DNA of 64,000 nt. It comes from Azolla caroliniana. Its lineage: Eukaryota > Polypodiophyta. The DNA is taken from the NCBI GenBank assembly GCA_043228905.1, contig JBHGNT010000012.1, positions 3,968,001-4,032,000 on the forward strand, in the 5' to 3' direction. Positions 22,330 through 34,144 of the stretch are shown here, one piece after another. The notes beneath the pieces were generated by a model. It was not told the DNA's origin, ran no database searches, and saw only the letters and a program-made list of their open reading frames with translations. Made by a program: the position numbers and the translations under genes. The stretch's first letter is position 1; each line of letters begins with the position of its first letter.

Positions 22330-23487
22330 ATGGCTATTGTTAGCACCCAAGAATATCAATCCGTTTTCTCCGAGTTACAGTGCCTAAAAGAAAAGTTTGT
22401 TGCCCTGGAACAAGAAAACCAATGGCTGATAGGGGATCTGCAACAAATTGCTCTAGAAAAGCAACAAACGCAGCAACAACATGAGGAGTTAGTGTTATGG
22501 GTGCAACAACTCGAAGCGGCATTGCAACAACAAGGATCAAGTCCCCAAGGATTTCATAAAGAGCCGAAGATTGGACTTCCTGTGAAATTTGATGGAACGC
22601 GATCGCAATTCAGGGGATTCCTTAATCAGGTACGATTAGTCCTCCAAATGCATCCTTCCCGATTCCCCACTGATGCATCCCGAGTCGGCTTAATAGGCAC
22701 GTTGCTTAGCGGCTCAGCCTTAGCATGGTTCGCTCCGCTTCTAGAAAAACAATCGCCCTTGCTTAATAACTTTGAAGATTTTATTAGTGAGTTCAAAGCC
22801 TGCTTTGGAGACACCGACAGCATCAGGACGAGGATCAACAAGATCCGGCGATTGCGTCAAGGCGATCGTCCAGCCTTTGCCTATGTGGCGGATTTCCGCC
22901 TACTCACTTCCCACATACCCTGGGATGATCAAGCACTAATGGAGCAGTTTCGCTATGGCCTGCGAAATGATGTCAAAGATCTACTTGTAACCTTCCCCGA
23001 AGAACCAAAGTCTCTTACGGAGGCAATCAGTCGAACAGTCCGATGTGACAACCGCCTCTTCGAACGACGTTCGGAACGTCAATTACAGATACCACGCGCT
23101 AGGCCGGAGCCCACTTACGCCGCAATTGCGGCTAGACCATTTGCACAAGACATTCCTCAAGCAAATACGTCGACACCGATGGAGATCGATACCATGCGTC
23201 GACGCGGCCTATTATCGGAAGAAGAAAAGCAACGACGACGTGCAAATCGATTATGTCTTTATTGCGGTGGACCAAGGCATATCGCAATCAATTGTCCCCA
23301 TAGGCCAAGAAGACAGGTAAATCAAATTGTAGCCTGTACTAAACCCGAGTCAATTCTTCCCTTAGGAGTGTCTGATAGTATTAATAGTACTAATAGAGTG
23401 TTTGATAGTATTCATAGTACTAATAGCCCAAGTATCTCAAATAAATTTGAAATCCTTAGTCAATTAGATGAAGAGTTAAACGATTGA
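22330..23487 (+). CDS. Element B gag polyprotein
   Basis: Intact 385-residue frame from ATG 22330 to TGA 23485-23487. Residues about 15-75 form a Gln/Leu-rich coiled coil. Residues about 80-250 are the capsid region (IGLPVKFDGTRSQFRGF, TLLSGSALAWFAPLLE, FVADFRLLTS-like YVADFRLL). A zinc knuckle CLYCGGPRHIAINC, a correct CX2CX4HX4C, lies at about residue 315. It packages element RNA in cytoplasmic particles. Its last codons overlap a candidate slippery site leading into pol. Confidence 0.93.
   Translation: MAIVSTQEYQSVFSELQCLKEKFVALEQENQWLIGDLQQIALEKQQTQQQHEELVLWVQQLEAALQQQGSSPQGFHKEPKIGLPVKFDGTRSQFRGFLNQVRLVLQMHPSRFPTDASRVGLIGTLLSGSALAWFAPLLEKQSPLLNNFEDFISEFKACFGDTDSIRTRINKIRRLRQGDRPAFAYVADFRLLTSHIPWDDQALMEQFRYGLRNDVKDLLVTFPEEPKSLTEAISRTVRCDNRLFERRSERQLQIPRARPEPTYAAIAARPFAQDIPQANTSTPMEIDTMRRRGLLSEEEKQRRRANRLCLYCGGPRHIAINCPHRPRRQVNQIVACTKPESILPLGVSDSINSTNRVFDSIHSTNSPSISNKFEILSQLDEELND
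23475..23487 (+). promoter_or_regulatory. Candidate -1 frameshift site, gag to pol of element B
   Basis: GTTAAAC at 23475-23481 sits in frame as G TTA AAC, followed by GAT TGA. Pol is open in the -1 frame across this point. The arrangement is identical in element A. No downstream pseudoknot was modelled. Confidence 0.6.
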
Positions 23488-26400
23488 GTTCAGCCAAAAT
23501 AGGAGCCGTTTGGTTGGACAACAACCCTAGATCTGTACAGCCCATTAGTGGTTCCATCCCTTCCAAGCAAGTTAGCAATGTGTTCCTAGCCCAAGTCATT
23601 GTTAGTACTAAAAGTACTCCCCCAGTACCCGTCCTAGCACTTTTAGATTCCGGAGCTAATTCTTGTTTCATGGATCGAAATTTTGCCCAAGCTTCTCAGA
23701 TATCCTTAAGAAAACTTCCTTGTCCCGCATCTGTAGTAGTCATTGATGGTCGTCCCATTGCTTCCGGGAATATTGTAGAAGAATCAGAACCCATTCAAGT
23801 TGTCCTAGGTAGTTTTGTGTGTGTAATATCATTTAATATAATTAGTAGTCCAGAGCATCCCATTGTCCTAGGATTACCTTGGTTTGAATTACATAATCCA
23901 GCCATAGATTGGAGAACAAGAGAAGTCCAATATCGACCACCCCAAGAATCAACTCACCAAGTTTCGACCATTTCACTCCATCAACTACGTGAAGAAGGAC
24001 CCAAGGAGGCAATGTTCCTATTTGCAATATCAGTACATCCTTCCATCACTATTAAGAAGGACTCCTGAGTACAACTTCCAGCAAAATATCATCCTTATGC
24101 CGATGTATTTGACAAGGTAAAAGCCGGTACCCTTCCTCATCACCGTCCCTATGACTGTCCCATCGATTTACAACCAGGAACCGAGCCACCATGGGGACCA
24201 AATTACAACTTGTCACCCACCGAGTTAGAAGTCCTTCGAGCCTACATAGAGGAGAACTTGGTAAGCGGGTTCATCCCCCATTCGAAATCTTCGGCCGGTG
24301 CACCCATCTTCTTTGTCAAGAAGAAAGATGGCTCACTTTGTCTTGTCGTTGATTACCGCGGATTGAATAAAGTCACCATTCGGAATAGGTATGCACTTCC
24401 TCTTATATCAAGTCTTTTAGAGCGAGTTAATGGTGCCAAGTTTTTTACTAAAATCGACCTACGAGGAGCGTAGAATCTCGTGCGGATCCGACCGGGAGAT
24501 GAGTGGAAGACCGCCTTTCGCACGCGGTATGGGCATTTCGAGTATACTGTTATGCCGTTTGGCCTAACCAATGCACCCACAATCTTCCAACACATGGCAA
24601 ATGATATATTCAGAGACCTCTTGGATATCTGTTTGATCATTTATTTGGATGATCTGTTGATTTATTCGAAGACCCAGGAAGAGCACGATTCTCATGTACT
24701 ATCAGTACTAAAGCGACTCCGCGAGAATGGTCTTTATGCCAAGCTAGAAAAATGTAGCTTTGACTGCAAGCAAGTGGAATTTCTAGGCTACGTCATCTCC
24801 TCAAAGGGCATCGCCATGGATCCAGCTAAAATCCAAACTGTACTAGAGTGGCAAATTCCACGGTCGATACGAGATGTACAATGTTTTCTAGGTTTTGCTA
24901 ACTTCTACCGTAAGTTTATACAGGATTACTCGAAGATTATATTTTACCTCTCACACAACTTACGAAGAAGGGCCAAGCATTTCTTTGGTCCATAGAAGCA
25001 GATATGGCTTTTCGGCATCTTAAGAAAACCTTTACATCAGCACCGATTCTAGCTCATGTGGATACAAGCAAACCATTCATCATGGAGGCCGACGCATCAG
25101 ATTTCGCCCTCGGTAGCATCCTTTCTCAACAAGGCGATAAAGAAGAGTTGCATCCGGTGGCTTTCCATTCACGCAAATTCGATGTCGCAGAAATCAACTA
25201 CGAAATACATGACAAGGAGTTATTAGCAATCTAGGATTTATTTGTACAATGGCGGCATTTCTTAGAGGGCTCTCCACATCAGGTCATTGTCTTTAGCGAT
25301 CATAAAAATCTTGCTTATTTTCAGAACGCTCGCGTACTAAATCGACGGTAAGCTCGGTGGGCGCAATTCCTCACGTGTTTCGACTTCAAAATCACATATC
25401 GACCGGGGAAGCAGCAAGGAAAAGCAGATGCACTATCACGGCGTTCATATCTTGCACCTCGTCCTGGTGACGCAACATTTGATAATCAAAAGCAAGTAAT
25501 CTTGGGACCAACACGATTGCACACGACGTGGATTTTTCACACCCCGATGGATTCACGGATTACCGATGACATACGTGCAACCTTGAAGACGGATAGTTTT
25601 GCTCAAGACATCCTGGCGCACATTGATACTTCTCGGGCATCCGGTTCTCAGTCTCAACAACCAGGTATTGACTACCGACAATTCGAATATCATGATGGTT
25701 TGTTATTCTTTAAAAAGCGCGTATATGTCCCCGATTGCTCCTGTCGCCTTCAAATCGTCCAACATTGTCACGACACCCATACGGCGGGACATTTCGGTAG
25801 TACTAAGACGTTGGAGCTAGTGCAATGATCTTTTTGGTAGCCCCACATGCGCCGTTTTGTCGACGACTACGTTCGGACCTGTGATGCTTGCTGCCGAGCA
25901 AAGATGCCACGACACCATCCATATGGCTTGTTGGAACCTTTACCGATTCCAAGTAAGCCATGGCAGTCTATTTGTCTTGATTTTATCACAGATCTGCCGG
26001 TCTCGAAGGGGTTCGATGCTATCCTAACCGTCGTCGATCGATATACGAAGATGGCACATTTTGTGCCATGTACTAAAGCTATCACTAGCGAGGAAACCGC
26101 CGCTCTTGTTATGCGTGAGGTATTTCAGCATCATGGCCTCCCGGACGGTATTATCAGTGACCGAGGCCCGCAATTTGTCTCCAAATTTTGGCAGCATCTC
26201 TTCAAGATGCTCAAGGTCTCCTGCAACCTCTCCTCCGGCTACCATCCTCAGACCGACGGACAGGTGGAACGAACAAACCAAACGCTGGAGCAATATCTCT
26301 GGTGTTTCCTGAGTTATCAATAGGATGATTGGGCCGAGATTCTCCACTTTGCGGAGTTTGCGTATAATAATGCTATTCACTCCTCGACTCGGGTCTCCTC

Positions 26401-27156
26401 ATTTTTCGCTTATACCGGTTTCCATCCTCGCTGGTCGATGATCGACACTCCGGAGCTACCTACCAACCCTCGTGCCGAGGATCATTTGGAGAGGCTACGC
26501 AAGATCCAGATGGATCTCTCTACTCACCTTCGTCATGCTCAACACACACAGAAGACTTATGCGGATCGTCATCGGATTCCCTCCTCTTTTGCCATTGGAG
26601 ATCAAGTATGGCTCTTACGTCGTCACATCAAGACTACTCGACCGTGCGACAAGTTGGATTATTGACGACTTGGTCCTTTCCGTATTACGGGGAAGATTAA
26701 TGATGTCACCTTCCGCCTTGATCTCCCTCCGCAACTTCAAATACATCCGGTTTTCCATTGTTCTCTTCTTGAACCTTATAAAGTAAACACCATTTCCGGT
26801 TTTCCATTGTTCTCTTCTTGAACCTTATAAAGTAAACACCATTTCCGGTTTTCCATTGTTCTCTTCTTGAACCTTATAAAGTAAACACCATTCCCGATCG
26901 TGTGACACCACTGCCGCCCCCACTAGAGTTGGACGTCGGCCTGGAGTATGAAGTTGCTGCCATCCTCGATTCCAAACTTGTTCGCAACAAACTTTATTAC
27001 TTGGTCGATTGGCTCGGTTATAGTCCGAGCGAACGTACTTGAGAACCCGTCGAGCATGTTGCCAATGCACAAGATCTTCTTGCTGATTTCCACCGAAAAT
27101 ATCCGGACAAACCCGATCCGCAATTAGCGCCGACTCGTTCCACTCGTCGTCTTTAA
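23482..27156 (+). pseudogene. Element B pol: PR-RT-RNase H-integrase-chromodomain
   Basis: Protease LALLDSGANSCFMDRNF near 23640. RT with [25 protein letters not shown] and YLDD at 24642-24653. RNase H EADASDFALGSI, HDKELLAI and [11 protein letters not shown] (25080-25330). Integrase zinc-binding HDTHTAGHFGS and CDACC, core LDFITDLP, SDRGPQF and GQVERTNQ (25770-26330, all three acids present). Chromodomain with YYLVDWLGYSPSERT and EPVEH (26930-27110). Disabled by TGA 24066, TAG 24471, a frameshift near 24930, TAG 25232, TAA 25349, TAG 26321 and others. It ends TAA 27154-27156 just before the polypurine tract. Confidence 0.92.
26747..26893 (+). repeat. Three tandem 49-bp units in element B integrase
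   Basis: Units 26747-26795, 26796-26844 and 26845-26893, each starting CCGGTTTTCCATTG, are nearly identical. One unit encodes HPVFHCSLLEPYK-like sequence at the integrase C-terminus. Element A has a single copy, so this is a recent triplication. 49 is not a multiple of three, so the frame to the chromodomain is broken. Confidence 0.95.
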
Positions 27157-27167
27157 GGGGGAGATAG
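27157..27167 (+). other. Element B polypurine tract
   Basis: GGGGGAGATAG directly before the 3' LTR, the expected plus-strand DNA primer. Weaker but in the same position as the G tract of element A. Confidence 0.8.
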
Positions 27168-27593
27168 TGTCATGATATGGCAAGACTCGAACCCATGACC
27201 TTATGCTACATGGGTCGAGCTCTTACCATTAGACTATGAATTGTATTTTGTAGAATATTATTTTCATTTATGCTTTATCATAGAAAATTGATGTATATTC
27301 CAGATCTCTCTGGAACATTCTAGAAGCTTCAGGATTATTCCTAAAAACACTATAAAAGGAGGCACAAGGCATTGTTTTGAACCAAATTGGTTCAACACCA
27401 GTCTTAAGCCTCTTAGTCGATTTGTACTTATCTTTCATATAATATAAGAGCTACTGTCATCATCCTATTTCTCTCTCTCTCCTCCTCTCACTTCCTCTCT
27501 CTCGGGAATCTTACGCAGTCCCGTCCTCTTAGTACTAATAGTACTACTCTTCTTAGTACTAATTCCATCTCTGCTTTAGTACTATTCCTGACA
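27168..27593 (+). repeat. Element B 3' LTR
   Basis: 426 bp, about 98% identical by eye to 21829-22253. It has the same TATA, hairpin, pyrimidine tract, AGTACT cluster and tRNA-like start. GCTAG follows at 27594. Confidence 0.94.
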
Positions 27594-27598
27594 GCTAG

Positions 27599-29830
27599 GG
27601 CCATGATGAACGAAAGAGTTTGCCAAATTCATACTAGGCCAAAGTAGCATGTACAGCCGTATACTTGATGAACTGATGCACAACATCTAGTGTGTACAAT
27701 GTCACCCCCCACAAGAAGTATTATGGGAGAAAGCTAGACCTATCCCATTTAAGGATATTCCACACTATTGCATTTGTGCACATTCCCGATGAGAAATGGT
27801 AGAAATTTGATCCAAAATAGGAGAAGTGCATCCTCATGGGGTACTCACTTGAGAAAAAGGGGTACAAGTGTTTCAACCCCTCTAACTGAAAAGTTTGTGT
27901 GAGTCGAGACCTCGTATTTGACGAGTCAACATCCTGGTACGTACTCAACTCAGATTCATTCGACCCGATCACAACTAACCTAGATATCATCTCGGAGGAC
28001 GACGATTGGCTAAGGCCTATACCAAAGGAGAGTCTGATCTCAACCAGGTTGGGTGGACCACAAGAGCCTTTGAGCAATCAAAGCACATTGTAGACAAGAT
28101 CTGCATTGGGTAAGGGTAAAGCCAAGATGCCCAAATACGAAGTCAACCACTTCGATGAGAGTGATGCAGACGGGCCGGCATGTTCAATTGACAACAAATT
28201 CGGTGCCCCTATCATGAAGACACCTGGAGTAAAGAAAGCCCTTGTGGGTACAAATGAAAAACTCCGTCGCTCCACTCGTGAAAAGATCGTAGTCACCCGA
28301 TTCAATTACGATGACTACATGGTATATCACTAGATGAAGGTGGCAACCATTCATGAGCGGGGAAGTTTTGCCGAAGCTGCTCAAGATCTGCGATGGGTAG
28401 AAGCAATGAACGAAGAAATGCAAGCCTCAGCAAGAACAAAAACGTGGGACCTTGTCCCATATTCACCACACAAAAAGACAATTGGTTACTGATGGATATA
28501 CTAGGTGAAGTAAAATGTTGACGACACAATCAATCGGGATTCGGTACAAAGTCCTTTCGTAGCAAAAGGCTATGCTCAAACCCACGGTGTCGACTATGAG
28601 GAGACCTTTGCCCCAGTGGCAAAGATGACAACCATTTGAACTGTAATTGCGCTCACAACAGCAAAAGGATGGAATCTCCATTAGATGGACGTAAAAAATG
28701 CTTTTCTCCAAGGTGAATTAGAAGAGGTGTACATGGTACAACCACCAGACTTCAAGTTGAGATCACATCCGACTATTGTATGCCGAATCCAAAAGCCTCT
28801 CTATGGCCTCAACCAAGCGCCTAGAGCACGACATTCGAAGATAACCCAATATCTTCATCACGTCGGCTTCAAAATGTCCAAGTCTGACAATTCCCTATTC
28901 ATCCGAAACAACTCTAGAGGTCAAGTATTCATCATAATATATGTAGATGACTTGGTGATTGGAGGATAACACATAGCCGACATCAATAATATCAAGATGC
29001 TTCTCTCCGGCAAGTTCTAAATGAAGGACACAAAAGAGTTCCACTACTTTCTAGGCATCGAAGTAATTTGGACTCCTAACGACATCCTGATCTCCCAACA
29101 ACACTACATCTTAAACCTCTTATTCAAGTTCGGGATGAAAAAATGCAAGCCTATGACAACCCCTCCTGATTAAAAACTTAAGCTAGATGCCGACTCTGGC
29201 ACAAAAGCGTGTGAGCCGACACACTATCGATAGCTAGTAGGAAGCCTAACCTATCTAACTATCACCGTACTTGACCTCAGCTATCTGGTCGGCCTCCTTA
29301 GCCAATTCATGCAGACGCCATGTGATATTCATTTGGATTGTGCTAAGCAAGTGTTACGATACGTAAGTGGTACGATAGTTTACGACAATCTCTACAAATT
29401 GACAATGCCAATTCGACTCGAAGGGTACACAAATGTTGATTGGGCTGGGTACAAAGCCGACAAACGATCAAAATTAGGGTTTGTCTTCTCCCTCGGACGC
29501 AGAACTATATCCTGGAATAGCAAGAAACAACCGATAGTCACATTGTCAAGCAGGGAGACCAAACACAAGGGCGTAGTTGTTGCTGCATGTGAAGCTGTAT
29601 GGCTCAAGAGGATACTGAAGGATCTGGACGTCTCCATCAAAGATCCCATCTTGCTCTACTACGATAACCTCAACAATATTCATCTTGCCCGCAATCCGGT
29701 CTTCCATGCTCAAATTATGCACATCTAGGTGCACTACCACTTCATCCAAGAACGAGTTCTAGTAGGGGATGTTGACCTCCAACATATCAGCACAAACCTT
29801 CCTGGACAACTATCATCTTCATGAAGGCAC
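27599..29830 (+). pseudogene. copia-3 integrase end, reverse transcriptase and RNase H
   Basis: Resumes after element B with AMMNE-type sequence, then HIPDEKW, GYKCFNPS and the acidic spacer (28106-28333). [33 protein letters not shown] and the YVDD box at 28940-28951. RNase H: YTNVDWAGYKADKRSKLGF, TISWNSKKQPIVTLSSRE and LLYYDNLNNIHLA (29420-29730). Stops such as those at 28332, 28487 and 28968 show decay. Confidence 0.88.
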
Positions 29831-30048
29831 TTGGGGCTGACAAGCTTCAGCAATTCTCGACAAAGCTAGGTCTTTCAACCTTCGACCTGCCGATCTTGAG
29901 GAGAAGTGAGCCGGACAAACACAGAAAGTAGAGTGAGCCGGCATCAAAGCCGAAGCTAGAGCCAAACACCATTGAAGACGGACCCAGAAACCAACCGAAG
30001 CGACGAAAGGCAATTGTCCAACGACTGGAAGTTGAGCTTGAAGGAGCA

Positions 30049-30344
30049 TGTTGAGAATCAAACTCAACTTCCGTTAGTATATGATCACACCTTAGGAATA
30101 TACAAGTGTGTGAACACACCACTACCATGTAACAATAACTAACGTGTCATAGATGTAACTCCTATGACACATAGTTATAAGGTAGTTAAGGTTTTCCCTT
30201 CTTTCTCGAGAGGTAGTTTTTGTAAGAGAGAAGGTGACTATATAAACACCTTCTCCTCTCTTTTGTAATGGGTTGGTTATCATTCTTGTGAAATATAGTT
30301 TTCTATTTTTTGTCTACCTTGAGTTGACTCCCTCACCTCCTCTC

Positions 30345-30385
<41 letters not shown>
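30049..30385 (+). repeat. copia-3 3' LTR, truncated
   Basis: Begins TGTTGAGAATCAAACTCAAC after a purine-rich GAAGGAGCA and matches the 5' LTR through TATA (gactatataaacacc). It then stops in a (CT)n tract at about 30342-30383. The CA tract and last 60 bases found in the 5' LTR are missing. Confidence 0.88.
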
Positions 30386-30386
<1 letters not shown>

Positions 30387-30390
30387 TTTT

Positions 30391-31248
30391 GTGCTTTCTG
30401 CAAATACTTTAGGAGATGCACAAAAGCTTATGAAGGCATTGGAAATTTTTTGCATGCATACTAAATTAAGTGTCAATAGCTCTAAAACAAAGATTATGCT
30501 TGTGAAGAGCCAAGAAAGAGATAAACCATGCATTATGTACAACAATGAGCCACTTGAATGTGTGGAAAGCTTCAAATATCTTGCCCTTGAAGTTCCTTCA
30601 AATCACAGATGGAATGAATGTGATACACACCGCTTAGAGGCGGGTAAGCGAGCATACTATGCATTTGAGAACACATACAATCTTGGAGATATTAAGTGTT
30701 GGGTCCTCAAGAAACATCTTTCCAACACTTTGGTGACACCGGTTCTTCTCTATTGGGTGGAAATATGGGGCGGTAGCATCCCTAAATCTACGTGGAAAGA
30801 ATTTGAAAATGTCCAAAAACATTTTCTTACAAAGTTGCTACAAGTTAAGAAACAAACACCCTACACCCTCCTCCTCCTTGAGACGGGATCACTTCCCATT
30901 GAGATCATGGCCATGGAAAGGGTTGTTGAATACATGCTTAAGGTTCAAAAAAGTCCCTCACATCGACTTCCTTGAATTGCATGAGAAGCAAACAAAAAGA
31001 TCCAAAAGACGCATAAAAGCAAAATTTTGTGTTCCGGTTAGATGCAAGATATAGAAAAATGGTTTGGTAGATGGAATGTGAGACACTTGCTTCATGACGC
31101 ATCACTAGATTCCTCTATAAATGATGCCTTTTTGCAACGCCAATGTATCATGACAGGGAACAAATGTGAAGGCTCACACTTCACACATTATACTACACAT
31201 GTTGCACCTAACAACAAAACCATATTCTTTGCGGAATGGGGAAACCGT
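30391..31248 (+). pseudogene. LINE-type reverse transcriptase, C-terminal fragment
   Basis: Plus strand, one frame with a TGA at 30973-30975. KLSVNSSKTKIMLV, ECVESFKYLALEVPS and LVTPVLLYWVEIWGGSIP fit the RT thumb region of non-LTR elements, where SKTK and FKYLG are conserved. It continues with YTLLLLETGSLPIEIMAMER and, after the stop, MQDIEKWFGRWNVRHLLHDA. No endonuclease or RT palm is present. The right side is cut by element C at 31249 (CCGT flank), and the left side abuts the copia-3 LTR. Confidence 0.8.
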
Positions 31249-32241
31249 TCTTGCGGAGATCCGCGAGTACGTGTCGGATCCGGGCAGGACCACCGGGATC
31301 TTGGACAGGGGAGAGATGGGTTTCCGGAGGATAAAGCTCTCTGGAGCCGGATATGCCGTCGAGACACCGGCCGGAGTAGTTCTGGATGCGACCTAGAGAC
31401 AACCGATACAGACACATCCCAGAATACGACCGGAACGCGTAGAGCGAGAGCACATGCGTACACACACCCATTGATCCTTCACAACTGTATTTATAAAAGG
31501 CTCAATAGACCTAAGTATATATATTTATGTGCATATTAATAAGTACACGGACTACGGTCCGATTCATCGTGCTCGCATGCACGCTCACACACGCACATAT
31601 GTACAAAAACGGAAAGAAGAAACTCTGAAGACATCGACACAGAGACAGACGCATGAAACTTCACTTATGTATATTTACAAGAGCGAGATACAACTCCGGC
31701 TTCGAGCCAGACTAAGGTAGGTTAGGTTACAACAACAGTGTGCTGCCAAGCCGCCAATCGGGGATCTCTCAGGCTCCTCGCGCCGAGCAGGGTCTTGCAT
31801 GGAGACAGAGCAGAAGTGAAAACCCCTTAGGACATACAAGCTCTTAACCGGACTAACCCCTAAACAAACATGAAGACTCAACCCACACGATGACAAAGAA
31901 GAAGAAGAAGACCTAGATGAAACCCTAAAGAATGTAAGTAAGATGAGAAACCTACCATACCTCAGACCTAAGTGGTATACCCTCCTAACTCAAAAATGGG
32001 CATTTCCCACACAAGAGACCCTCCCTTCCTGTTATAGCACAAGGAGGGAGTGGCGTAATAATGTGGGATAAATATCCATTATTACAAGGGATAGCCTATC
32101 CCGTTATTACTCCTATTCGGCGCCTTAAAGACACCAGCTACCTTTGTACATCTTTTACAAGAGTGGGTGCACACGGTGCAGTCCGCCGATATCCCATACA
32201 ACCCTAGTTTTCACACTGTGGCCGCGAATCCTCATGACATC
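31249..32241 (-). repeat. Element C 3' LTR
   Basis: 993 bp. The element strand starts TGTCATGAGGATT with CACAGTGTGAAA following, as in elements E and F. The end near 31249-31410 aligns with 44664-44815 and with the last 160 bases of other LTRs of the group (box like CCAAGACCCCCGTGG). A decayed TATA on the minus strand (GCTATAACAGGAAGG near 32030) matches GCTATAAAAGGAAGG of element E. Confidence 0.8.
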
Positions 32242-33741
32242 TGCCCCCACCAAACCTCACATCCATTGGCATGTGCCAAGTCAAAGTGAAGTGTGTGGGA
32301 TTTTGGCCGTAGTGAACAACCGGTCTTCTGTAATCCGCACCTCGGCTGCCGCGTCGGCCTCTGCCACTCCTGAACCATTGGCCTTGGTTCCTTCCTCGCG
32401 CTTGCCCCTTCGTAGGCTCATTCCGACCTCTAGGTAGGTCGTTTGTCACGACCCCTTTCGTACGCGTGCTTGCAACTTTGGCCCTTCGATCAACCATATG
32501 CACGCCCTTCGTTCCGCCCCTTTCCTTCTCTTGGGAGCTCATTTCCTTGGTTGGCCTTGATTCACCGCTCAGAGCTCATCCAACCTCTCCATCCGGCGTA
32601 GCCAGTCCCGATTTCCGGATTCACCCCTTCTCCAGTCGCAGTAGAAATCTCAGATGCTAGTCACGACCCATCCTTTGTTCTATGTGGCGCGGATTTCATT
32701 CCTCCCGACCGATTGTCGGAGGTTGCACCTTGCATGTGCCCGTTTTGATCCACCTTGCCGCACACCAAACCTCCCATGCACACTACTCGGCCCTTGCCTG
32801 GCGAGATCACACATCTCCAATTAAACTGCATACCGGTGTCCTCCATGCCCAAGGAACACCTGTTAATGGCATGCTCAGCCCCTTTCGTCCTGCGCCGCTA
32901 CAACCGGTTCGGTGCCGTTGTCCGCCGTTGTCCCCTCACCCCACCTACTTGTCACCTCAAGCTTACGCTTGCCACGCTAGTCGTTGCCACTCCGACTGAG
33001 CCGATGAGGTCTCCAGTACATGTGTGGAGGATCCTTCTTCGGCCTTCGATGTCCTTCGTAGCCACCGACCCATGCACTCCGCTTCACACCCGTACTCCCA
33101 TCCCGGTACTTCCGTATACCGCCCAACCTTCGACTTCGCTTCGGGAGAGGCTTAGTCGCTCACCTCCTTTGCTTGGCACTGTTCGTGCCGAACTCTGGTC
33201 TTTCCCCGTGCTTGTTTCTCGGCCTTGAGTGGCCATACACACGTCCTTCAACTCGCCTCAATGCGTGCCCCTTTCGGTCGGGCATGCCGTGCTCCGCCTT
33301 GGCGTCCTCGGTGCCTTCAGCGTCACTATCCGCACATGGATCACCCTTTTCTTCCGGCCTACATGGCCTCCATTGTCTCTACGATGCATTGGTTGCTCGG
33401 TGCCTTTGTCCGTTATTGCCTTCATCATCTTGCCGCCACCTTCCTTCTCCTTGGTCTTACATTGCCACAATGGCCAAACTACTGAGGTCTTCGGTGTAGG
33501 TGTGGAGGATCCCTCTCATGCCTTCTGTCCTTTGAGGCCTTTGACCCGTGCACCTTGCGCATCCTTAGTTCTTCCGAGCCTAGTGATCAGGTCCGTTTCT
33601 GTTTCGTGGTTGCATAGCCGGCCTTATACCTCTTTCCGCTCTTTCGGCCCTTGCTTTGTCAGATCCCATTCACCTATTGCCACCACCCATCTCTCTCGGT
33701 CTCACGTTGGCTCTCGGGTCAGACCTCCGAAGACTTCAGAT
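32242..33741 (-). pseudogene. Element C distal internal region, left part
   Basis: Begins with a polypurine-like tract on the minus strand (GGTTTGGTGGGGGCAGA, 32242-32258). No pol motif is found on either strand. Several short frames exist, none conserved. Scattered units with GGTCTCACGTTG and CTCCAGA-type motifs correspond to the repeats at 35740-36620. Not recognised as a known protein. Confidence 0.6.
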
Positions 33742-34094
33742 TGTTGTACGACACTTCTCCAAAGGGGTGGTAAGGATTGGATGCTAAGTTACACGCGTAA
33801 GATGATTACACTAAGCACAGACGGTAAAACAATACAAAGACAAAGATAAACACGCAATAAGTATAATTGTATTACTTCCGTAAAGCATTTACAAATCATC
33901 GGATCCTTTTATAGGCATCCGGCAAGGTTACAATCAGTGCACTTAGGCAACTGGCATCCGAATCGGTCCGGATCCGGATCGGTACAACTGTACCGGATCC
34001 GTCCCTCCGAATAATAAATATACTATTATTTACTTCCTATTATCCAATCCGACTCTGCCTTCCCAGTTGTCCTTGCTCTTCTGACCGGCCAACA
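33742..34094 (-). repeat. Element J 3' LTR
   Basis: 353 bp. Compared with the other LTR it has an extra GGATCCGGATCGGTACAACT-type segment near 33975. The rest is nearly identical, including the TATA box and ATAATAAATATACTATTATT. Confidence 0.85.
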
Positions 34095-34144
34095 CATGGC
34101 ACGCCCGTGGGAAAGTGCCTTGCACTTCGAACCCACTCCCAGCC

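Larger units (their letters stand above)
21829..27593 (+). mobile_element. Element B: Ty3/gypsy chromovirus (Tcn1-like)
   Basis: 5765 bp, flanked by GCTAG at 21824-21828 and 27594-27598. LTRs of 425 and 426 bp differ at about eight positions by eye (about 98% identity), so it is fairly young. Gag is open. Pol has a few stops and a tandem triplication. It is the best-preserved chromovirus in the window and explains element A domain by domain. Confidence 0.94.
19318..30385 (+). mobile_element. copia-3: Ty1/copia element interrupted by element B
   Basis: Plus-strand element with 5' LTR, Met primer site, gag, protease, integrase, RT, RNase H and a 3' LTR cut short in a (CT)n tract. Element B (21829-27593) splits the integrase. 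Without B it is about 5.3 kb. Frames contain many stops. The right end abuts a LINE fragment, so no target duplication can be read. Confidence 0.9.

Noticed and set aside
31253-31396. A protein-like string beginning EIREYVSDPGRTT conserved at 31253-31396 and 44670-44815
   Set aside because: It is the reverse of the LTR end of element C at both places; conservation comes from the LTR pair, not from a gene.
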